A stretch of 64,000 nt of DNA. It comes from Achromobacter sp. UMC46. GTDB taxonomy: Bacteria > Pseudomonadota > Gammaproteobacteria > Burkholderiales > Burkholderiaceae_B. The notes below the pieces were generated by a model that worked only from the letters and a program-made list of their open reading frames with translations, was not told the DNA's origin and did not search any database. The stretch lies in contig NZ_LZZS01000006.1 of assembly GCF_014170335.1 (NCBI RefSeq), forward strand, positions 62,001 to 126,000, written 5' to 3'. Shown here piece after piece: positions 1 to 8,781 of this stretch (position 1 is the stretch's first letter; each line of letters starts with the position of its first letter). Both the position numbers and the translations under genes were made by a program.

Positions 1-831
<831 letters not shown>

Positions 832-850
832 CCCGACGATGGAGACCGTC

Positions 851-2392
851 ATGTCCGTACTTGAACGCCACGCCCGGCATATGCCCGACCGGATCGCCTA
901 TCGGATGGTCCCTTCGGGGGAAAGCGTTACGTGGCGCGAACTGGAATTGCGCTCGCGAAAATGCGCCGCCGCGCTGCTTGCCGCCGGCCACGTCGAAGGC
1001 GACGGCATCGCCGTACTGCTGGAGAATCACGTCCGGTACTTCGAGATCCTGTGGGCCGCGCACCGCATCGGCCTGTACTACACCACCATCAGCCGCCACC
1101 TCAAGGCGGACGAAGTCGCCTACCTGATCGGCGACTCCGGCGCGAAGACGCTGTTCTGTTCCACGCAGACGCTGGGCGACCTTGACCCGGCCATCGTGGA
1201 CTGCCTGCCGCCCAACCGGGTCCTGCTCGACGGGGACAAGACGGGGTTCCGCCAGTACGAGACATGGATCAACCTGTTTCCAGACGACGTCGAATTGCCT
1301 CGGACCCAGGAAGGGACGGATTTTTCGTACTCGTCGGGCACCACCGGGATGCCCAAGGGGATCAGGCGTCCGCTGGCCGACGCCAACGCCTACTTCAAGG
1401 CACGCGCCGACCCGCGCACGCGCTGGAAGGATTTCGATGAAACCTCGGTCTACCTGTCGACCGCGCCCTTCTATCACACCGCGCCCGTGCGCTGGAACAT
1501 GGCCGTCATGCGGGCCGGCGGAAGCTGCGTGCTGATGCAGAAGTTCGACCCGTCGATGGCGCTGGACGCCATCCAGCAGTATCGCGTCACGCACGCGCAA
1601 TGGGTGCCGACCATGTTCGTCAGGCTGCTGCGCCTGCCGCCGCAAGAGCGGGCGCGCTTCGATTTGTCGAGCCTGCGTTTCGCCATCCATGCCGCCGCCC
1701 CCTGCCCGGTCCCCGTAAAGGAACAGATGATCGGCTGGTGGGGCCCGGTGCTATACGAGTACTACAGCGGCACCGAGCTGGTCGGGCGCACCTCCATCGA
1801 CTCCGAAGAATGGCTGTCCCACAAGGGTTCGGTCGGAAAGCCGGAATTCGGACAGGTGCACATCGTGGGCGAAGACGGCGCCGAGCTGCCCGCGGGACGG
1901 ACAGGCGTCGTCTATTTCTCGGGCGGCGGCCGCTTCAATTACCACAATGATGCGGAGAAGACCGCCCGGGCCTACAACGAACGCGGCTGGGCCACCTACG
2001 GAGACGTGGGGCACGTGGACGCCGATGGCTTCCTCTACCTGACGGACCGCCTGGCCAACACCATCGTGTCCGGCGGCGTGAACATCTATCCGCAAGAAGC
2101 GGAAAACGTATTGCTGACGCACGAGGCCGTGGCGGATGTGGCCGTGGTCGGCGTGCCCAACGAGGAATTCGGCGAAGAGGTGAAAGCGGTCGTGGAACTG
2201 CATGACGCGCAGCGCGCCGGGGACGCGCTTGCGCAAGAGCTGATGCAGCTTTGCCGCGCACGGATTTCCGCCATCAAGTGCCCGCGTTCCGTGGACTTCG
2301 TGCAGGCGCTGCCGCGCACCGAAAGCGGCAAGCTGCTGAAACGCACCGTCAAAGCGGCCTATTGGCCGTCCGAAAACCGCATTGCCCATTGA
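851..2392 (+). CDS. AMP-dependent acyl-CoA synthetase (fatty-acid/aromatic-acid CoA ligase family)
   Basis: ANL-superfamily ligase, about 513 residues, that activates a carboxylic acid to its CoA thioester via an acyl-adenylate. The P-loop YSSGTTGMPKG lies near residue 160, YEYYSGTE is the adenine-binding A5 motif, YGDVGHVDADGFLYLTDR is the hinge region and SGKLLKR near residue 492 carries the catalytic lysine. Start choice: in-frame ATGs occur at 824 and 839, but only the ATG at 851 has a good ribosome site (GGAG at 841-844, six-base spacer), and the protein then begins MSVLERHARHMPDRIAYRM as is normal for the family. It would feed acyl-CoA to the dehydrogenase encoded next. Substrate not predictable. 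Confidence 0.88.
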   Translation: MSVLERHARHMPDRIAYRMVPSGESVTWRELELRSRKCAAALLAAGHVEGDGIAVLLENHVRYFEILWAAHRIGLYYTTISRHLKADEVAYLIGDSGAKTLFCSTQTLGDLDPAIVDCLPPNRVLLDGDKTGFRQYETWINLFPDDVELPRTQEGTDFSYSSGTTGMPKGIRRPLADANAYFKARADPRTRWKDFDETSVYLSTAPFYHTAPVRWNMAVMRAGGSCVLMQKFDPSMALDAIQQYRVTHAQWVPTMFVRLLRLPPQERARFDLSSLRFAIHAAAPCPVPVKEQMIGWWGPVLYEYYSGTELVGRTSIDSEEWLSHKGSVGKPEFGQVHIVGEDGAELPAGRTGVVYFSGGGRFNYHNDAEKTARAYNERGWATYGDVGHVDADGFLYLTDRLANTIVSGGVNIYPQEAENVLLTHEAVADVAVVGVPNEEFGEEVKAVVELHDAQRAGDALAQELMQLCRARISAIKCPRSVDFVQALPRTESGKLLKRTVKAAYWPSENRIAH

Positions 2393-2405
2393 TGGGGCCC
2401 CGTCC

Positions 2406-3566
2406 ATGACACAGCACCACGCAAGCTACTCTCCGCCGCGCGCCATGTTCACGCCCGACCACGAGCTGTACCGGTCCAGCGTCGCCCGCTTCATCGCCGA
2501 CCGGATCCAACCCGCCCATGCCGAATGGGAAGACGCCGGCATGGTGCCGCGCGGTCTCTGGCGCGAAGCGGGCGAGGCGGGCCTGTTGCTGCCCAGCATC
2601 GCGGATACCTACGGCGGCGGCGGTGGCGACTTCCTGTACAGCGCCATCGTCGTCGAGGAGATCGCCCGCGCCCTTGTCAGCGGGGTGACCGGCTTCACCA
2701 CGCACTCTGAAAATGTGGCGCCTTATCTGGCGGAATTCGGCACGCCCGCGCAAAAGCAGTCGTTCCTGCCGAGAATGGCCACGGGCGACGTGGTGGGCGC
2801 CATCGCCATGACCGAACCCGGCGCGGGCAGCGATCTGAAGGCCATCCGCAGCAGCGCCGCCCGGGTCGACGGCGGCTATCGGCTCAATGGACAGAAGACG
2901 TTCATCACCAACGGCTATCACGCCGACTACGTGCTGACGTTCGCCAAAACCGATCCGTCACGCGGCGCGCACGGCATCAGCCTCTTCTGGGTGGACGCAA
3001 CGTCGCCCGGCTTTTCGCGCGGGCGCCTGCTGGACAAGGTCGGGCAAAAGGCGCAGGACACCGCCGAGCTCTTCTTCGACAACGTCTTCGTTGCCGACGA
3101 CATGCTTGTCGGCGAGGCCAACGCCGCCTTCGGCTATGCCATGAGCGGCCTGGTACGCGAGCGCCTGCTTATCGCCCTGCGTTGCGCGACCGCCCTGGAA
3201 GTCGCCCTGGAATGGACGCTGGACCACGTCAAGCAACGCCGCGCCTTCGACAAGACGCTTATCGAGAACCAATTCATCCGCTTCCGTCTGGCCGAGATCA
3301 AGACGCACGCCTGTGCCACCCGGGCCTTCGTCGATAGCTGCCTGGCGCAGTACCTGGCCGGCGCATTGACACCCGACGGCGCCGCGATGGCCAAGCTCTG
3401 GGCCAGCGAAGCGACGCGGGCGATCGATGACCTGATGCAGTTTTTCGGGGGCTACGGCTACATGCGCGAATACCCGATCGCACGCGCCTACACGGACGTG
3501 CGGCCCAACCGCATCTATGGCGGCTCGTCTGAAATCATGCGCGAAGTGATTGCCCGCGCGCTCTGA
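2406..3566 (+). CDS. Acyl-CoA dehydrogenase
   Basis: FAD-dependent acyl-CoA dehydrogenase of 386 residues that introduces the alpha-beta double bond and passes electrons to ETF. Visible motifs are AMTEPGAGSDL (FAD/substrate loop), the FITNG segment and the C-terminal GYGYMREYPIARAY...RIYGGSSEIM signature. The catalytic Glu position of MCAD-type enzymes (YEG) is Gly here (YGG). The base is therefore probably Glu252 in LVRERLLIAL, the position used by isovaleryl-CoA dehydrogenase-like enzymes that handle branched acyl chains. The start at 2406 has a GGGG site at 2394-2397 eight bases upstream. It lies 13 bases after the ligase stop, so co-transcription is likely. Confidence 0.9.
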   Translation: MTQHHASYSPPRAMFTPDHELYRSSVARFIADRIQPAHAEWEDAGMVPRGLWREAGEAGLLLPSIADTYGGGGGDFLYSAIVVEEIARALVSGVTGFTTHSENVAPYLAEFGTPAQKQSFLPRMATGDVVGAIAMTEPGAGSDLKAIRSSAARVDGGYRLNGQKTFITNGYHADYVLTFAKTDPSRGAHGISLFWVDATSPGFSRGRLLDKVGQKAQDTAELFFDNVFVADDMLVGEANAAFGYAMSGLVRERLLIALRCATALEVALEWTLDHVKQRRAFDKTLIENQFIRFRLAEIKTHACATRAFVDSCLAQYLAGALTPDGAAMAKLWASEATRAIDDLMQFFGGYGYMREYPIARAYTDVRPNRIYGGSSEIMREVIARAL

Positions 3567-3585
3567 ACCATCGACCGGATTATTC

Positions 3586-4746
3586 ATGACGCAAAACCTT
3601 TCACGCTCCATCGCCATCGCCGGTGTCGCGGAATCCGACCTGGGAAAAGTCCCGGGCAAGACCGCGCTTGAGCTGCAGGCGCAAGCCGCCGGCCGCGCGC
3701 TGCGCGACGCAGGGATCGCCTTGAGTGAGGTCGACGGCGTGTTCGCCCACACCGACGACCGCTTCTCCAGCCTGCAACTGTCGGAATACCTGGGCCTTAC
3801 GCCGCGCTATGTGGATTCGACCAATGTCGGCGGCATGTCGAACATCCTTCATATCCGCCATGCGATGGCCGCCATCGCGGCCGGCATGTGCTCGGTGGCG
3901 CTTGTCACCTATGGCAGCACCCAGCTCTCGGACGGCTCGCGAAAAAGCGGCGCGGGCACGGCCGACAACCCGGCCTCGCCGCGCGGCCAGTTCGTCGCGC
4001 CCTATGGGCAGCTCAGCCCCATCGGCTATTACGCCATGGTCGCGCAACTGCATATGCATCGCCACGGCACCACGCCGCAAGACCTGGCCGAAGTCGCGGT
4101 CGCCGCGCGCCGGTGGGCCCAACTGAATCCCCAGGCTTACCGCCGCGAACCGACCAGCATTGATGAGGTCATGGCGTCGCCCGTCATCGCCTCGCCCTTG
4201 CGCCAGCGCGACTGCTGCCTGGTGACGGACGGCGGCGGTGCGCTGGTGATCACGTCCGCCGCGCGCGCCAGAGACCTGCCCGGCAAGCCCGTCTACGTCA
4301 TGGGCATCGCCGAATCCCACGCGCACCACTACACACCGTTCGACACCGCCGACTGGTTGGACACGAACGTCGCCGGAACCGCCGAGGCCGCCTTCCGAAT
4401 GGCGGACGTTTCACGCGAAGACATCGACGTGGTGCAGATCTATGACCACTTCACCATCGGCGTGCTGCAGTCGCTGGAAGAACTGGGTTTTTGCGGCCGC
4501 GGCGAAGCCGGCGACTTTGTCGCGGACGGCGCCCTGGCGCCAGGGGGCCGGTTCCCGATCAACACCTCTGGCGGTGGACTGTCCTATGGTCACCCCGGCA
4601 TGTTCGGCACTTTCCTCGTCATCGAAGCGGTCCGGCAGCTTCGCGGCGAATGCGGCGAACGCCAGCTTCCGAAGGCAGAGCTGGCGCTATGCCACGCCCC
4701 GGGGCTGGTCTTCTCCTGCAACACCACGATGATTCTTGGAGTATGA
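3586..4746 (+). CDS. Thiolase-superfamily (SCP2/lipid-transfer type) protein, probable DUF35 partner
   Basis: A 386-residue thiolase-fold protein. The C-terminal half has the conserved INTSGGGLSYGHPGMFG block and a YDHFTIGVLQSLEELGFC block typical of non-decarboxylating, lipid-transfer-type thiolases. The region where classical thiolases carry the nucleophilic Cys (around residue 84) reads NVGGMSNILH and has no Cys, so ordinary thiolytic cleavage is doubtful. Proteins of this type that lie next to a DUF35 gene act as retro-aldolases on 3-hydroxyacyl-CoAs in steroid side-chain breakdown (Ltp2 with the ChsH2 DUF35 domain). Start at ATG 3586; the upstream site is weak. The TGA overlaps an ATG of the next gene, suggesting translational coupling. 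Confidence 0.82.
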   Translation: MTQNLSRSIAIAGVAESDLGKVPGKTALELQAQAAGRALRDAGIALSEVDGVFAHTDDRFSSLQLSEYLGLTPRYVDSTNVGGMSNILHIRHAMAAIAAGMCSVALVTYGSTQLSDGSRKSGAGTADNPASPRGQFVAPYGQLSPIGYYAMVAQLHMHRHGTTPQDLAEVAVAARRWAQLNPQAYRREPTSIDEVMASPVIASPLRQRDCCLVTDGGGALVITSAARARDLPGKPVYVMGIAESHAHHYTPFDTADWLDTNVAGTAEAAFRMADVSREDIDVVQIYDHFTIGVLQSLEELGFCGRGEAGDFVADGALAPGGRFPINTSGGGLSYGHPGMFGTFLVIEAVRQLRGECGERQLPKAELALCHAPGLVFSCNTTMILGV

Positions 4747-4748
4747 CG

Positions 4749-5204
4749 ATGCGCGCACCCGAACGCCTCTTGCCGCAACCGACCGACCTGACCCGGCCTT
4801 TCTGGGATGCCGCGCAGGACAACCGGCTGACCGCGCAAACCTGCCTGGCCTGCGGGCAAGCCCAGTTCTACCCCAGACCCTTCTGCGTGAAGTGCGGATC
4901 AGAGCAGCTCGAATGGAAAACGCTCTCCGGCAAGGGCCGCATCTACACCTACACCATCAATCACCGTGCCTCCAACGCTTTCATGAAAACGCGTGTGCCC
5001 TACGCGGTGGCCATCGTGGACCTGGATGAAGGGGTGCGCATGATGGGAAACATCGTGGAGGGGGACCTGGCCGACATCCAGATCGGAAAGCAGGTGCATG
5101 TCGTGTTCGAGGCGCTGTCCGAGACCTTGAAACTGCCGCAGTTCGCACTGTCGCCCTCTCACATCAGTGAGCCTGCCCTGCTGTCCAACCCCTCCCGGCA
5201 ATAG
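4749..5204 (+). CDS. DUF35 / OB-fold zinc-ribbon acyl-CoA-associated protein
   Basis: A 151-residue protein with an N-terminal rubredoxin-like zinc ribbon (Cys32, Cys35, Cys46, Cys49 in CLACG...FCVKC) and a C-terminal OB fold (GRIYTYTINHRA...PYAVAIVDLDEGVRMMGNI). DUF35 proteins form complexes with the thiolase-like or hydratase subunit encoded beside them and complete its active site. An in-frame ATG at 4743 overlaps the thiolase stop, but GGAG at 4738-4741 is only one base from it. It stands seven bases from the ATG at 4749, which is therefore the preferred start. The OB-fold residues and gene order support partnership with the upstream thiolase. Confidence 0.86.
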   Translation: MRAPERLLPQPTDLTRPFWDAAQDNRLTAQTCLACGQAQFYPRPFCVKCGSEQLEWKTLSGKGRIYTYTINHRASNAFMKTRVPYAVAIVDLDEGVRMMGNIVEGDLADIQIGKQVHVVFEALSETLKLPQFALSPSHISEPALLSNPSRQ

Positions 5205-5212
5205 GAATCCCC

Positions 5213-6322
5213 ATGCTGTCTGGCATCAGGATCGTCGAAATCTGCGGCATCGGCCCCGGCCCGTTCTGCGCCATGCATCTGGCTGACCTGGGCGCGGACG
5301 TCATCGCCGTAGAGCGACAACTGCCGCCGGGCGTGGCGGATCCGAATGGCGACGGCTACGTGCTCAATCGCGGCAAGCGTTCCATCACGGCCGACCTCAA
5401 GACCGCCGAAGGCCGCGACCTGGTCCTGCGGCTGGTGGACCAGGCGGACGGATTGATCGAAGGCATGCGACCCGGCGTCATGGAACGCTTGGGGCTGGGG
5501 CCGGAGGCCTGCATGGCGCGCAATCCCCGCCTTGTCTATGGCCGCATGACGGGCTGGGGCCAATCCGGCCCGCTGGCTCAGGCCGCAGGCCATGACGCCA
5601 ACTACGCCGCGCTGTCCGGCGCGCTGTACTACAGCGGCGGCGGAAAAGAACCGCCCGTATCGCCCTTCACGCTACTTGGCGATATCGGCGGCGGCGCGCT
5701 CTATCTGGCGGTGGGGATGCTCTCCGGCATCCTGCGCGCCCGGTCCTCGGGCATCGGCGCCGTCGTGGACGCCGCGATCGTCGACGGGTCCGCGCACATG
5801 CTGCAACTTCTGCTCTCGACGCAACGAAAGGGCTACATCTCTGGCCAGCGCGGCGCGAACCTTCACGACGCCTCGCACTTCTATGCGACCTACCGCTGCG
5901 CCGACGGGCACTTCATCACCGTAGGCGCCATCGAGCCGCAGTTCTACGCGCTGCTGCTCCAGAAGCTGGGGCTGGACAAGACGGCGGGCTTCGCCGATCA
6001 ATGGAATCGCAATCAGTGGCCGGCGCTACGCCAGCAGATGGCCGAGATCTTTGCAGCCAGGACCCGCGACGAGTGGTGCACGCTGATGGAAGGCACGGAC
6101 GTTTGCTTCGGCGCGGTGCTAAGCCCCGAAGAGGCCACCGCCCATCCCCATCATGCGGCGCGGGGGACATTCTTCAAGGCGCAAGGCCATGCCCAGGTGG
6201 CGCCGGCCCCGCGCTTCGACGGCCGAACGGCGACACCTGGATCCATCCCCGGGCGCGGCCAGCACACCGCCGACATCATGACCGCCCTGCGTAGGGATCC
6301 CGCCGCAAGCCCCTGGATTTGA
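5213..6322 (+). CDS. Alpha-methylacyl-CoA racemase (CoA-transferase family III fold)
   Basis: A 369-residue CaiB/BaiF-superfamily protein. It matches the racemase branch rather than the transferases. His127 lies in AGHDANYAALSGAL, Asp157 in LLGDIGGGALYLAVG and Glu241 in VGAIEPQFYALLL, almost the same numbering as the catalytic His126/Asp156/Glu241 of the Mycobacterium tuberculosis enzyme MCR. It would epimerise 2-methylacyl-CoA so that the S-specific dehydrogenase can act. AGGAAT just before the ATG serves as ribosome site. As the last gene of the operon it argues that the pathway degrades a methyl-branched chain (isoprenoid or sterol side-chain type). Confidence 0.9.
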   Translation: MLSGIRIVEICGIGPGPFCAMHLADLGADVIAVERQLPPGVADPNGDGYVLNRGKRSITADLKTAEGRDLVLRLVDQADGLIEGMRPGVMERLGLGPEACMARNPRLVYGRMTGWGQSGPLAQAAGHDANYAALSGALYYSGGGKEPPVSPFTLLGDIGGGALYLAVGMLSGILRARSSGIGAVVDAAIVDGSAHMLQLLLSTQRKGYISGQRGANLHDASHFYATYRCADGHFITVGAIEPQFYALLLQKLGLDKTAGFADQWNRNQWPALRQQMAEIFAARTRDEWCTLMEGTDVCFGAVLSPEEATAHPHHAARGTFFKAQGHAQVAPAPRFDGRTATPGSIPGRGQHTADIMTALRRDPAASPWI

Positions 6323-6422
6323 ATCGCACTGTATCCGCGCTTATCGACGCCCAACGGCGCGCCGCAAGCGTTCGCCGAAGCGGTGCTTGACGTCGCAAAA
6401 CGCTGAAGACCGCTTCCTGGCA

Positions 6423-7007
6423 TCAAGGGCGCCGACCGGCTTCCACCTGGATCTTCAGCTCCACTTCCGGCTTGAACCCCATGTCCAGGCCGAAGTCCAG
6501 CCCGAAGTCTTTACGGTTGAACTTCGTGGACACGTCGGCGCCGCAGAACTCGCGCTTTTCCATCGGGTGCTGGATGCACTTGAAGTCGTCGATCTCCATC
6601 TTGACGGGCCGGGTGACGCCGCGCAGGGTCAGGTCGCCGGTGGCCTCTTCCGGGCGGTCGCCGTCGAATTTGGTGAACGTGCCCTTGAAGGTGGCCGTGG
6701 GATAGCGGGCGGCGTCGAAGATATCGGGCGCGACCGCGTGCTGGTTCATTTCGTCATGGCCGAAGTCCACGGAATTGATGTCCACCGTGACATCCACCGT
6801 GCCGGTGCGCGCCTCGCGGTCCAGCACCACCACGCCCTTGGACTTGTTGAACTTGCCGCGCCACGTGGACAGGCCGCCCATGTGATCGGCTTCGAAGCTG
6901 GGATAGGTGTGGGAAGGATCCAGATCGTAGGTTACCGGCGCGGCGGCAGCCGGCAGGGTCAGCATCAGCGCGGTGGCGCCCAGCAGCAGGGTCGGTATCG
7001 ACTTCAT
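6423..7007 (-). CDS. YceI family periplasmic protein
   Basis: A 194-residue exported protein with a clear signal peptide (about residues 1-22, ending PAAAA) followed by the YceI/lipocalin-like beta barrel (TYDLDPSHTYPSFEADHMGG..., FKGTFTKFDGDRPEEATGDLTLRGVTRPV). YceI proteins bind long isoprenoid molecules in a hydrophobic cavity. The ATG at 7007 has AAGGAG five bases upstream and is preferred over the TTG one codon earlier. It is convergent with the racemase gene and monocistronic in appearance. An isoprenoid-binding role fits loosely beside the branched-acyl operon, but this is only suggestive. Confidence 0.92.
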   Translation of the reverse strand: MKSIPTLLLGATALMLTLPAAAAPVTYDLDPSHTYPSFEADHMGGLSTWRGKFNKSKGVVVLDREARTGTVDVTVDINSVDFGHDEMNQHAVAPDIFDAARYPTATFKGTFTKFDGDRPEEATGDLTLRGVTRPVKMEIDDFKCIQHPMEKREFCGADVSTKFNRKDFGLDFGLDMGFKPEVELKIQVEAGRRP

Positions 7008-7137
7008 CAACGCTCCTTATGAAAGGGGTTCCGCGCAAACAGCCGCAGACACCCGTTGGAACCTCGACCTTAGCATTCAGTTCCGCGTCAGCCCAGACAA
7101 TGCGGGCCGACCCTGCCGCCTGCGCTGCCCGCGCCGC

Positions 7138-7905
7138 CTAGTCCGCGTAGCCCGGATTCTTCCGATCCAGCCGGCGCAGCAGGCCCGGCCAGGCCAGCGC
7201 CGCCTTGTGCGCCCGGTCCGCCGGGGATTCCACCGCTGCGCGCGCCAGGACTTCCGGGGGAATGAAGATCAGTTCCCCGCCGCCCGCCTGCGCCCGCACC
7301 TGCGCCATGCAGGCGGCTTCCAGGCGGTGCATGGCCTGGAACGCTTCGGCCATTGTCTGCCCCACCGTCAGCAAACCGTGGTTGCGCAGGATCAGGTAGT
7401 TGTTGCTGCCCAGGTCGCGCACCAGCCGCGGCTGCTCTTCCGGGTTCAGCGCCAGGCCTTCGTAGTCGTGATAGCTCAGCGAACGCAGCGCGATGAACGC
7501 GAACTGCGACAGCGGCAGCAAGCCCGCCTTCTGCGCCGACACCGCCACGCCATTGATGGAATGCGTATGCAGCACGCACATCGCGTCCTTGCGGGCCGCG
7601 TGGATACAGCTGTGGATGGTGAAGCCGGCCGGATTGATGTCGTAGTCGGACGCCATGACCTTGTTGCCGTGCAGATCGATCTTGACCAGGCTGGACGCCG
7701 TGATCTCGTCGAACATCATCCCGTAGGGATTGATCAGGAAATGCTCCGTGCCCGGCACCTTGGCGGTGATGTGCGTGAAAATCAGGTCGTCCCACCCGAA
7801 CAGCGCCACCAGCCGATACAGGGCAGCCAGATCGGTGCGGATCTGCCATTCCGTCGCGCTGACTTGGTCGCGCACGCTGGCGCCCTGCTTGCTTATCGTG
7901 TCCAT
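7138..7905 (-). CDS. Class II aldolase/adducin family protein
   Basis: A 255-residue zinc-dependent aldolase/epimerase-fold protein. The metal ligands are visible as HTHSINGVAVSA (His113, His115) and the later LRNHGLL histidine. GWDDLIFTHITAKVPG near residue 37 is the usual N-terminal signature. The frame is open for another 59 codons upstream, but the ATG at 7905 has GGAG five bases before it and the extra residues look unlike the family. It is divergent from the glutathione S-transferase gene across a 209-bp region holding a small palindrome. The true substrate of this subfamily is unclear; many members act on sugar phosphates or decarboxylate ketoacids. Confidence 0.88.
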   Translation of the reverse strand: MDTISKQGASVRDQVSATEWQIRTDLAALYRLVALFGWDDLIFTHITAKVPGTEHFLINPYGMMFDEITASSLVKIDLHGNKVMASDYDINPAGFTIHSCIHAARKDAMCVLHTHSINGVAVSAQKAGLLPLSQFAFIALRSLSYHDYEGLALNPEEQPRLVRDLGSNNYLILRNHGLLTVGQTMAEAFQAMHRLEAACMAQVRAQAGGGELIFIPPEVLARAAVESPADRAHKAALAWPGLLRRLDRKNPGYAD

Positions 7906-7972
7906 CCCGTCTCCAGTCTTGGTATCCAGACTTCGTTTGTTGTCCCAAGGCGACGTTGCCTTCGGCTTATCG

Positions 7973-7983
7973 AATACTGTATT
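7973..7983. promoter_or_regulatory. Candidate operator palindrome AATACTGTATT
   Basis: Perfect odd palindrome with 5-bp arms around a central T, in the divergent region between the class II aldolase gene and the GST gene, 68 bp upstream of the aldolase start. The size and TGTATT half-site resemble binding sites of small repressors, but no regulator is encoded beside it. Confidence 0.3.
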
Positions 7984-8114
7984 GGTTTTGCGCGGATCCG
8001 GCATCACGGCAACGCCCGCCGTCCGTCTGGTGGAAACAATTATCAAACCCTGGTTTGCCCAAAGGCCGGCTTCCGCTTGCATAATAAAGGCCGTCTGACT
8101 CAGGAGACTCCGCC

Positions 8115-8774
8115 ATGTCGCTTGCGCTCTACGGCCATCCCTTTTCCTCGTACACGCAGAAGGTGCTGATCGCGCTGTACGAGAACGGCACTCCCTTCGA
8201 ATTCCGCTGCATCGGGCCCGACACGCCGCAACACGCGGCCGAGTGGCTTCGGCGCTGGCCGTTGCGCAAATTTCCGCTGCTGGTGGACGGTACGCGCAAC
8301 GTCGCCGAAACCAGCATCATCATCGAGCACCTGCAACTGACGCGGCCCGGGCCAATCGCCCTTCTGCCCGCCGATCCGGCCGCCGCGCTGGAGGTGCGCT
8401 TCCTGGACCGCTTCTTCGACCTGCACGTCATGAACTGGGTGCAGCACGCGGTCAATGGCGCACTGACGGGCGACGACACCAAGCGCCGCGAAGGCCTGGC
8501 GCTGGCGGCGGAAAAACTGGAACTGGCGTATGCCTGGCTGGACGCGCAACTGGGCGGCCGCGCCTGGGCCACCGGCGCGGATTTCACGATGGCGGACTGT
8601 GCCGCCGCGCCGGCGCTGTTCTACGCGGACTGGACGCACCCCATTCCCGACACCTGCCGCGTGCTGCACGCGTACCGCGCCAGGCTGCTGGCCCGGCCGT
8701 CGTTCGCGCGCGCAGTCGACGATGCGCGGCCGTTCCGCCCCCTATTCCCGCTGGGCGCACCGGATCGGGACTGA
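8115..8774 (+). CDS. Glutathione S-transferase
   Basis: A 219-residue two-domain GST. The N-terminal thioredoxin fold begins MSLALYGHPFSSYTQKVLIALYENG, with the Ser-Ser-Tyr that would activate glutathione, and contains RKFPLLVDG...VAETSIIIEHL, the cis-Pro and glutathione gamma-glutamyl binding block. The C-terminal helical domain includes FTMADCAAAPALF. An AGGAGA ribosome site precedes the ATG. Conjugates glutathione to electrophiles or serves in peroxide or dehalogenation chemistry; the substrate cannot be told. The next gene starts eight bases after the stop, so the two are probably co-transcribed. Confidence 0.9.
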   Translation: MSLALYGHPFSSYTQKVLIALYENGTPFEFRCIGPDTPQHAAEWLRRWPLRKFPLLVDGTRNVAETSIIIEHLQLTRPGPIALLPADPAAALEVRFLDRFFDLHVMNWVQHAVNGALTGDDTKRREGLALAAEKLELAYAWLDAQLGGRAWATGADFTMADCAAAPALFYADWTHPIPDTCRVLHAYRARLLARPSFARAVDDARPFRPLFPLGAPDRD

Positions 8775-8781
8775 CAGGACG

